This document shows, piece by piece, positions 1-4,885 of a stretch of 5,324 nt of DNA. The notes under the pieces were generated by a model. It did not search any database and was not told the origin of the DNA. It saw nothing but the letters and a program-made list of their open reading frames with translations. Made by a program: the position numbers and the translations under genes. Numbering within the stretch: the first letter of the stretch is position 1; the number at the start of each line of letters is the position of its first letter. The DNA is from Nonlabens sp. (lineage in GTDB: Bacteria; Bacteroidota; Bacteroidia; Flavobacteriales; Flavobacteriaceae), in contig JALZUY010000085.1 of NCBI GenBank assembly GCA_023301395.1, positions 1-5,324 on the forward strand. Reading direction: 5' to 3'.

Positions 1-38
1 CATAGATAATATCATACTACATCACAATTTATAAGAAG

Positions 39-63
39 CAAAGATAGGATATTATAGAATCAA
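39..63 (-). promoter_or_regulatory. Possible leftward promoter for a gene beyond the window
   Basis: On the minus strand, positions 46-39 read TATCTTTG, an exact match to the Bacteroidota -7 consensus TAnnTTTG. The nearest upstream TTG (63-61) leaves a 14-nt spacer, shorter than the roughly 17-23 nt usual for flavobacterial promoters, so the -33 element is poor. Downstream, minus-strand ATG codons lie at 15-13 and 3-1 in the same frame with no stop between them. A gene running left out of the window could start there after a short leader. Its coding sequence cannot be judged from five codons. The stretch 64-85 after the regulator stop shows no convincing terminator. Confidence 0.3.
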
Positions 64-85
64 GAGATAGGAGCAGTTAATTACT

Positions 86-667
86 TTACTCTTCAATTTT
101 ACTGCGCAATCGGCTAAGAGATTGTTGCCTTATGCCTAAAAAAGAAGCAACCTCTTTAAGAGGTACTCGACCAACTATGTTTGAGTAGTTCTCTATAAAT
201 TTTTTGTACCGCTTTGTCGCATCTTGACTTATCATTCTAGATTTTTCTTCTAATAAAGAATTGTAGCTGCGTAACATGAGCTTATGAAATGCTAGAGATA
301 AACCTGGGTATAGTCTATTCATATATTCAAAGTCTTCATATTTAAAACATAAAACCTCTGAAGCTTCGATGCATTCAATTTGTAAAGTAGAAGGTCGTTG
401 TTCTATAAAACTCATCATTGAAGTAATGACTTGATTCTCTGCCACAAATCTTGTAACATGTAGATTGCCTTTTTCATCTAACATGCTGGATTTTAAAATA
501 CCTTTTTTTACAAAAAATATTTTTGAAGCAGTGTCTCCTAAATATAACAGTGTTTCTTTTTTACGGACCTTTTTAAGTTCTAGTAGTCTAAATATTTCAC
601 TAGCATATTCAAGGCTTGGCGTGTTCTCATCCTTAGTTAAATCATGAAGGAAAGAAGGTAATTCCAT
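86..667 (-). CDS. Crp/Fnr-family transcriptional regulator
   Basis: A 193-residue DNA-binding regulator, the usual length for Bacteroidota Crp/Fnr proteins. Residues about 25-115 form the cyclic-nucleotide-binding-like beta barrel (LLYLGDTASKIFFVKKG at 40-56 is the typical start of this fold). Residues about 118-146 are the long dimerisation helix, and about 166-190 the winged helix-turn-helix (VPLKEVASFLGIRQQSLSRL, recognition helix near 179-190). The barrel lacks the GE...R-S/T pattern that binds cAMP in E. coli CRP: the equivalent stretch reads SFIEQRPSTL (86-95). There is no N-terminal cysteine cluster like that of FNR, so its signal is unknown. The ATG at 667-665 gives a full-length family N-terminus. 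The gene is divergent from hemD across 321 bp, so it may regulate the heme operon, itself, or both; this is inference from position. Confidence 0.93.
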   Translation of the reverse strand: MELPSFLHDLTKDENTPSLEYASEIFRLLELKKVRKKETLLYLGDTASKIFFVKKGILKSSMLDEKGNLHVTRFVAENQVITSMMSFIEQRPSTLQIECIEASEVLCFKYEDFEYMNRLYPGLSLAFHKLMLRSYNSLLEEKSRMISQDATKRYKKFIENYSNIVGRVPLKEVASFLGIRQQSLSRLRSKIEE

Positions 668-779
668 ATTGTTTAATAATTTACTCTTTTCGATGTTAAA
701 GATGCTGCAAAAAAACTAGATTACCTATATTTTATTATTTATTTAATAATTAACTACAAGGTTATAGTAGCTGGTGTCA

Positions 780-807
780 TTGACTTTGTAGCTCTTAAGT
801 ATCTTTA
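780..807 (+). promoter_or_regulatory. Candidate hemD operon promoter
   Basis: TTG at 780-782, a 17-nt spacer, then TATCTTTA at 800-807. This matches the flavobacterial promoter pattern TTG-N17-23-TAnnTTTG except for the last base. Transcription would begin near 812-815, leaving a leader of about 175 nt before the hemD start. That is long, but it would include the alternative hairpins at 907-977. Weaker alternatives nearer the gene (AAAATTTG at 874-881, TAGATTTT at 968-975) have no spaced TTG. The call rests on consensus matching only. Confidence 0.35.
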
Positions 808-896
808 TTTTCTTAACTCGATAAAACACCTTAATTCATTAATGTTATTAGTGATTTAAGAAAGTGACTTCACAAAATTTGGATTTTACTTTAATC

Positions 897-938
897 ATGA
901 AAAAACTAGTTAATACACATATAAGCGTCCCACATTAA
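897..938 (+). CDS. Possible 13-codon leader peptide before hemD
   Basis: An ATG at 897-899 opens a frame reading MKKLVNTHISVPH and ending in TAA at 936-938. The MKK start and AT-rich upstream sequence are compatible with translation in this phylum, where Shine-Dalgarno sequences are rare. It is listed because of where it lies: it covers the left arm of the first hairpin (907-914), and its stop codon falls on the first bases of the shared segment (936-943). Two histidine codons are present, one directly before the final stop. A frame this short is common by chance in AT-rich DNA, so confidence is low. Confidence 0.15.
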   Translation: MKKLVNTHISVPH

Positions 939-977
939 CTATTTTTATCCTTTTCAACACGAATAGTTAGATTTTTT
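907..977 (+). promoter_or_regulatory. Candidate attenuator-like leader of hemD operon
   Basis: Three segments can pair in two exclusive ways. Segment 1, TAGTTAAT (907-914), is perfectly complementary to ATTAACTA (934-941), with a 19-nt loop. The overlapping segment 2, TAACTATT (936-943), is perfectly complementary to segment 3, AATAGTTA (962-969), with an 18-nt loop and one flanking U-G pair possible at each end. Segment 3 is followed by GA and six T residues (972-977). The second hairpin therefore resembles an intrinsic terminator and the first an antiterminator. The stems contain only one G-C pair each and are weak. The same repeats might instead be protein-binding half-sites (TAGTTA, TAACTA, TAGTTA at 28-29 bp spacing). 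Confidence 0.27.
936..977 (+). terminator. Weak terminator-like hairpin upstream of hemD
   Basis: An 8-bp stem (936-943 with 962-969), extendable by U-G pairs at 935/970 and 944/961, is followed after two bases by six T residues at 972-977. It lies 12 nt before the TTG start of hemD. If it works as a terminator it would cut transcription entering the operon. It is not needed to end any upstream plus-strand gene visible here. The long loop and AT-rich stem make intrinsic activity uncertain. Confidence 0.25.
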
Positions 978-988
978 AATTTCAAATA

Positions 989-1651
989 TTGATTCTTAAC
1001 AGGCGTATTTTATCAACTAAGTTTCTCAATAGTTCACAGTCAGAACTATTGCTTGGAACTGGCTTGTCTATGGCACATTACGATGTTTTAAAGATTATTT
1101 CTACTTCAGTAAGTCTCGAACAAATCTCATTGAATCATGTGATTATAACCAGTTGGAACGCTGTAGATTTCTTAAAACAGCACCACAACCAAGTTAAACA
1201 ACTATATGTTGTTGGAGAAAAAACAGCACAGCGATTAGCGGACTCAGGTTTTAAGATTCAAGTTATTGCTCATAATGCGAGCGCTCTTTCGCAATTGATT
1301 ATTGAGGACTACAGCACTAAAGATTTTACTTATATATGCGGTGTGCACCGTCGAGATGAGTTACCGCAGGCACTTTTATCGACACAAATAAATTTTACAG
1401 AGGTAAAAGTGTATGATTCTATTGCGGTAGAAAAATCATTTGATTGTATTTTTGATGCTGTAATGTTCTTCAGTCCACGTGGTGTTCACGCTTTCGCGAA
1501 AGCGAATCCACAAAATCTCCATCTCGCAATATGCATAGGAGAAACCACAGCTACCGCTGCAAGAATGTATACTCAAAATGTGAAAGTGGCACATAAAACC
1601 ACCGTAGAAAACACCATAGTAACCGCTGTAAAAGCACTGCGCAATGATTAA
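989..1651 (+). CDS. hemD: Uroporphyrinogen-III synthase
   Basis: Closes the linear tetrapyrrole hydroxymethylbilane, inverting ring D, to give uroporphyrinogen III in the cytoplasm. At 220 residues it has the usual short length for the family in Bacteroidota. The first domain opens with RILSTK (6-11), as in flavobacterial HemD. Further family signatures are IITSWNAVDFL (52-62, the TS.NAV motif), VGEKTAQ (75-81), YICG..R.DELP (115-126), VYDS (141-144), FFSPRGV (160-166) and CIGETTA (182-188). HemD diverges strongly in sequence, so identity rests on these motifs plus the hemE neighbour. The start is TTG at 989: it is the only standard start before the conserved RILSTK, the frame is closed by TAA at 977-979, and the next ATG (1070) would remove the first strand of the fold. 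Its last 8 nt overlap hemE (ATGATTAA), suggesting translational coupling. Confidence 0.92.
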   Translation: MILNRRILSTKFLNSSQSELLLGTGLSMAHYDVLKIISTSVSLEQISLNHVIITSWNAVDFLKQHHNQVKQLYVVGEKTAQRLADSGFKIQVIAHNASALSQLIIEDYSTKDFTYICGVHRRDELPQALLSTQINFTEVKVYDSIAVEKSFDCIFDAVMFFSPRGVHAFAKANPQNLHLAICIGETTATAARMYTQNVKVAHKTTVENTIVTAVKALRND

Positions 1652-2663
1652 AAACGATTTATTTTTAAGAGCACTCAAAGGAGAAACTGTTGATAGACCA
1701 CCAGTGTGGATGATGAGACAAGCAGGAAGGTATTTGCCTGATTTCATGAAACTCAAAGCAAAATATGATTTCTTTACAAGATGTCAAACACCAGAACTGG
1801 CTACTGAGATTACTGTAATGCCTATCAAACAAATAGGTCCAGACGCTGCCATTCTTTTCTCAGACATTCTTGTGATTCCACAAGCGATGAACATTCAAGT
1901 AGAGATGAAAGATGGAATAGGACCGTGGTTACCACAACCTATAAGAACTGCAGCAGATCTCAATAGAGTAGTAGTTCCAGACGTGGCCGATTCTTTGAGC
2001 TATGTAATGGAAGCAATAGATATGACTAAGCAAGAACTTAATGATGAGGTTCCTCTTATAGGATTTGCAGGATCACCGTGGACCATTTTATGTTACTGTG
2101 TACAAGGTCAAGGAAGTAAAAATTTTGATAAGGCCAAAGAGTTTTGTTTTACTCAACCCGAAGCTGCTCATGAATTATTACAACGCATAACTGATACTAC
2201 AATAGCTTATTTAAAGCTTAAAGTAAAACATGGAGTTAATGCTGTACAGGTATTTGACTCATGGGGCGGTATGTTGTCTCCTGTGGATTATCAAGTATTC
2301 TCATGGAAATACATTCAACAAATAATTGATGCGTTAAAACCACATACTGAGGTAATCGTCTTCGGTAAAGGATGCTGGTTTGCGCTAGGCGATATGTCTA
2401 AAAGTGGTGCTGCAGCACTAGGTGTAGACTGGACTTGTAGTGCACGTAATGCGAGATACCTTTCTGGTGGAAATATTACTTTACAAGGTAATTTTGATCC
2501 ATCGCGTTTATTCTCTCCACCAACAACTATTAAAAAAATGGTGAAGCAAATGATTGACGAGTTTGGTAAAGATAAATTTGTCGCTAATCTAGGTCACGGA
2601 ATTTTACCTAATATTCCAGTTGCAAATGCGCAAGCATTTGTAGACGCCGTAAAAGAGTACTAG
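1644..2663 (+). CDS. hemE: Uroporphyrinogen decarboxylase
   Basis: Removes the four acetate carboxyl groups of uroporphyrinogen III as CO2, giving coproporphyrinogen III; a cofactor-free cytosolic TIM-barrel enzyme that acts as a dimer. The length (339 residues) is normal and the sequence is complete. The N-terminal signature RPPVWMMRQAGRYLP spans 18-32, with substrate-binding Arg25. FSDIL (72-76) supplies the pyrrole-binding Asp74. GFAGSPWTILCYCVQG (140-155) contains the conserved Tyr151. FDSWGG (204-209) carries Ser206, and NLGHGILPNIP (315-325) carries His318. These match Arg37, Asp86, Tyr164, Ser219 and His339 of the human enzyme by motif. The ATG at 1644 lies inside the end of hemD, and the stop is 2 nt before the next gene, so expression is coupled on both sides. 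Confidence 0.98.
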   Translation: MIKNDLFLRALKGETVDRPPVWMMRQAGRYLPDFMKLKAKYDFFTRCQTPELATEITVMPIKQIGPDAAILFSDILVIPQAMNIQVEMKDGIGPWLPQPIRTAADLNRVVVPDVADSLSYVMEAIDMTKQELNDEVPLIGFAGSPWTILCYCVQGQGSKNFDKAKEFCFTQPEAAHELLQRITDTTIAYLKLKVKHGVNAVQVFDSWGGMLSPVDYQVFSWKYIQQIIDALKPHTEVIVFGKGCWFALGDMSKSGAAALGVDWTCSARNARYLSGGNITLQGNFDPSRLFSPPTTIKKMVKQMIDEFGKDKFVANLGHGILPNIPVANAQAFVDAVKEY

Positions 2664-2665
2664 AA

Positions 2666-3454
2666 ATGTTCAAAAACATCATAAAAGGTCTCAAGGCATA
2701 TGCAGATGGGTTTTCACTCATAGGTAAGTTAAAGCTGTGGCAATTTTTTATGGTTCCGATGGTGATCAGTTTTCTGATTGCTGGTCTTGTAGGTCTTGCG
2801 GCTTATGGGTTATCAGATAATCTTGCAAACCTTATAGACCGTTTATGGATATGGGATTGGGGAAAAGAAACATTCCACACGGTAGCAGAGTGGACTAGTG
2901 GTTTTGCTATTTTGCTTTTAGGCTTTATTCTTTATAAGCATTTAGTAATGGCATTGAGCGCTCCATTTATGTCTCCAGTTTCAGAGCGTATAGAGGAGCA
3001 TTTTTATCCACACGCTAGGAATCATATGAAGCACCGTGATACGACTAATATGGAGCAGTTATGGCGTGGAATACGCATAAATGTGCGTAATATCTTGTTT
3101 GAATTTGCAATTATGATTCCGCTATTATTATTAAGTTTAATACCAGTAGTCGGAATATTTTTTACTGTACTTGCTTTTATAGTACAGGCTTATTATGCAG
3201 GTTTTGGGAATATAGATTATACACTAGAAAGACACTTTACCTATGATGATAGTATTGAGTTTGTGAAGCGTAATCGTGGTATATCCATAGGAATAGGGAT
3301 TGTGTTTATGGCGATGTTATTTATTCCAGTATTAGGAGTTATTCTAGTATTGCCATTCTCTGTTACAGCAGCAACACGTGTCACTCTAGAAGAAATGATT
3401 AAGGAAGAAAATCTAGTTCTTCCAGATGCTCAAAAAACTCAAATCGAATCTTAA
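2666..3454 (+). CDS. EI24/CysZ-like integral membrane protein
   Basis: A 262-residue inner-membrane protein with about four hydrophobic segments, near 25-48, 72-100, 142-175 and 206-232. Hallmarks of the EI24 domain family, which includes bacterial CysZ, are visible: APFMSPVSERIEE (99-111) after the second segment, the stretch ERHFTYDDSIEFVKRNRG (188-205) before the last segment, and PFSVTAATRVTLEE (230-243) after it. CysZ helps sulfate uptake in proteobacteria, but no sulfate or cysteine gene is nearby, so that role should not be transferred. Placed between hemE (2-nt gap) and hemF (1-nt overlap), it is almost certainly co-translated with heme enzymes. A role linked to porphyrins, membranes or metal supply is only a guess. 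From memory, this neighbour recurs in flavobacterial hem clusters. Confidence 0.88.
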   Translation: MFKNIIKGLKAYADGFSLIGKLKLWQFFMVPMVISFLIAGLVGLAAYGLSDNLANLIDRLWIWDWGKETFHTVAEWTSGFAILLLGFILYKHLVMALSAPFMSPVSERIEEHFYPHARNHMKHRDTTNMEQLWRGIRINVRNILFEFAIMIPLLLLSLIPVVGIFFTVLAFIVQAYYAGFGNIDYTLERHFTYDDSIEFVKRNRGISIGIGIVFMAMLFIPVLGVILVLPFSVTAATRVTLEEMIKEENLVLPDAQKTQIES

Positions 3455-4359
3455 TGATTAAAGAACAGTTTTACAACTTCATTAAAGAACTTCAAGACAT
3501 TATTACTTCTAAACTTGAAAAAGTAGATGGAAAAGCTGCTTTTCAAGAAGATCAATGGCATCGTGAAGAAGGTGGTGGCGGTTTTACAAGAGTGATTGAA
3601 AATGGAGCGGTTATAGAAAAAGGTGGCGTGAATATTAGCGAAGTCCATGGTCCTTTACCAGTAGCTATGCAATCTTATTTTAAAGTAGGCGATGTAGATT
3701 TTTATGCGACAGGTTTAAGCCTTGTTTTGCATCCTGTAAATCCTCATGTTCCTACGGTACATGCAAACTTTAGATATTTTGAGATGTATGATAAAGATGG
3801 AACTATTGTAGACTCCTGGTTTGGTGGTGGATTAGATTTGACACCATATTATTTATATGATGAAGATGCAACGCACTTCCATCAAGTATGTAAAAGAGTA
3901 TGTGATAGACATGCACTTGCAGACTACAGTTTATTTAAAGAGAAATGTGATGCTTATTTCCATAATCCGCATCGTGGTGAAGGACGTGGAGTAGGTGGAT
4001 TGTTCTATGATTATTGCAAAGTAAGTCCAGAGTTTACTATGAAAGACTGGCTTGCATTCCAAAAAGATATGGCTTCTCATTTTCTAGAAGCTTATGTTCC
4101 TATTATAGAAAAGCGTAAAAACTTGGAGTACTCTCCAGCACAACGCGACTGGCAAGAAATACGACGTGGGCGTTATGTTGAGTTTAATCTAGTACACGAT
4201 AAAGGAACGCTGTTTGGTTTAAAAACAAACGGTCGTATAGAAAGTATATTAATGAGCTTGCCACCACATGTGCAATGGAGATACGACCACCATCCAGAAC
4301 CTAATACACCAGAGGCTACACTTATTGATGTGCTTAAAAATCCTAAGGATTGGGTTTAA
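3454..4359 (+). CDS. hemF: Oxygen-dependent coproporphyrinogen III oxidase
   Basis: Oxidatively decarboxylates the propionates on rings A and B of coproporphyrinogen III to vinyl groups, using O2, giving protoporphyrinogen IX. The length (301 residues) is typical of bacterial HemF dimers. Recognisable blocks in order: GGGGFTRVIENG (40-51), PHVPTVHANFRYFE (97-110), WFGGGLDLTPYY (122-133), HFHQVCK (141-147), HRGEGRGVGGLFYDY (173-187), RGRYVEFNLVHDKGTLFGL (238-256) and GRIESILMSLPP (260-271). His93, His103, His143 and His173 sit where the functionally important histidines of E. coli HemF occur. No radical-SAM cysteine motif is present, so this is not HemN. The ATG overlaps the previous stop by one base (TAATG), a classic reinitiation arrangement. 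Use of HemF implies an aerobic route at this step. Its stop is only 10 nt from the stop of the convergent gene. Confidence 0.98.
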   Translation: MIKEQFYNFIKELQDIITSKLEKVDGKAAFQEDQWHREEGGGGFTRVIENGAVIEKGGVNISEVHGPLPVAMQSYFKVGDVDFYATGLSLVLHPVNPHVPTVHANFRYFEMYDKDGTIVDSWFGGGLDLTPYYLYDEDATHFHQVCKRVCDRHALADYSLFKEKCDAYFHNPHRGEGRGVGGLFYDYCKVSPEFTMKDWLAFQKDMASHFLEAYVPIIEKRKNLEYSPAQRDWQEIRRGRYVEFNLVHDKGTLFGLKTNGRIESILMSLPPHVQWRYDHHPEPNTPEATLIDVLKNPKDWV

Positions 4360-4364
4360 ATTCT

Positions 4365-4413
4365 AAAAATTAATTTGATAAAATATCTTTATAGTCGTAT
4401 TTTATTTTATCAA
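4365..4413 (-). terminator. Candidate terminator at the convergent gene ends
   Basis: A perfect 11-bp inverted repeat, TTGATAAAATA (4375-4385) with TATTTTATCAA (4403-4413), encloses a 17-nt loop. Read on the minus strand, the stem lies in the last codons of the membrane-protein gene and is followed past the stop by a run of five T residues (4369-4365). On the plus strand it starts 15 nt after the hemF stop but has no T run after it. The stem is AT-rich with only two G-C pairs. It could end the minus-strand transcript, or both transcripts where they converge. Confidence 0.33.
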
Positions 4414-4840
4414 GTGTAAAATACATCCATGCTAAGATTAATGTAGGAAGTATTATTAAATAGAGCAATCTCCAAAAACTTAATACTTCTTTACATTTAA
4501 TAAATAAAGTTATGATCGTTATGATCCAGATAGCGAGTGTAAAGGAGTAAACTTTTATACTTTTTTTGAGACTTTTATTAAAACGCCTCAAGTCCTCTGG
4601 TTCATATTCATTGAAATGCATCATTTCGTGAAATTCAAATTCTCCATTTAAGAATAGGAATATTACTAGACTTGTAATAAGGATCAAGCATAAGGCATAT
4701 ATCCAGATAATAACAATGTTCAGATGTATGGACTCAATTATCTCTGATAAAAATAATTCAAAAATCAATCCAAGCAAGGATATCAACAATACACTAAACC
4801 AGCTTTTGTAATTTTTTTTTAGCGACTCAAAAACTCTCAT
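4370..4840 (-). CDS. Hypothetical four-helix membrane protein
   Basis: I do not recognise this 156-residue protein. It has four hydrophobic segments, near 14-35, 41-65, 97-115 and 121-142, and no signal peptide cleavage site. Between the second and third is a charged, likely cytoplasmic loop (about 66-95) containing FHEMMHFNEYEPEDLRR (70-86), then the basic stretch KSLKKSIK. The N-terminus and C-terminal tail (KIKYDYKDI) are charged. The ATG at 4840-4838 is the start chosen; codons 7-10 contain an A9 run. The DNA looks AT-richer than the heme genes (14 G+C in 4441-4500 against 28 in 2341-2400, counted by hand), partly expected for hydrophobic codons. It lies 45 bp downstream of the queD gene on the same strand, so they may be co-transcribed. 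No function is proposed. Confidence 0.75.
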   Translation of the reverse strand: MRVFESLKKNYKSWFSVLLISLLGLIFELFLSEIIESIHLNIVIIWIYALCLILITSLVIFLFLNGEFEFHEMMHFNEYEPEDLRRFNKSLKKSIKVYSFTLAIWIITIITLFIKCKEVLSFWRLLYLIILPTLILAWMYFTLDKIKYDYKDILSN

Positions 4841-4885
4841 GTATAATTGTAATATACTGTAAATAAGGTGTTTGTATAGCTCCTG

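Larger units (their letters stand above)
668..988. other. Divergent intergenic region, regulator / hemD
   Basis: This is 321 bp of AT-rich sequence between two divergent genes, with no convincing long reading frame on either strand. I looked for a decayed hemC end, since hemC often precedes hemD in flavobacteria, and saw none. It contains a candidate promoter for hemD (780-807), a GTAGCT direct repeat around that promoter's -33 element (767-772 and 788-793), GTGA/TCAC half-sites (851-873), a possible 13-codon frame (897-938) and alternative hairpins before hemD (907-977). No good leftward promoter for the regulator was found: no minus-strand TAnnTTTG with a properly spaced TTG is present. Confidence 0.85.

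Noticed and set aside
465..647. Plus-strand 60-codon frame inside the Crp/Fnr gene
   Set aside because: It is antisense to a clear Crp/Fnr coding region and has no recognisable motif or promoter.
837..844. CATTAATG palindrome as a regulatory site
   Set aside because: A single 8-bp AT-rich palindrome is expected by chance; no second copy or promoter spacing supports it.
668..988. Remnant of hemC upstream of hemD
   Set aside because: No frame carries a recognisable HemC motif or C-terminal end; the stretch is AT-rich with frequent stops.
1436..1756. Minus-strand 106-codon frame across the hemD/hemE junction
   Set aside because: It is antisense to conserved HemD and HemE motifs; its Cys/His-rich low-similarity translation is a shadow.
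2666..3454. Naming the membrane protein cysZ
   Set aside because: The fold family fits, but there is no sulfate or cysteine gene nearby and the hem context argues for a different role.
3451..3648. Minus-strand 65-codon frame at the start of hemF
   Set aside because: It lies opposite the conserved HemF N-terminus and shows no family features.
4841..4857. Imperfect palindrome GTATAATTGTAATATAC as an operator
   Set aside because: Only 5-bp arms plus one inner pair match, which is common by chance in AT-rich intergenic DNA.
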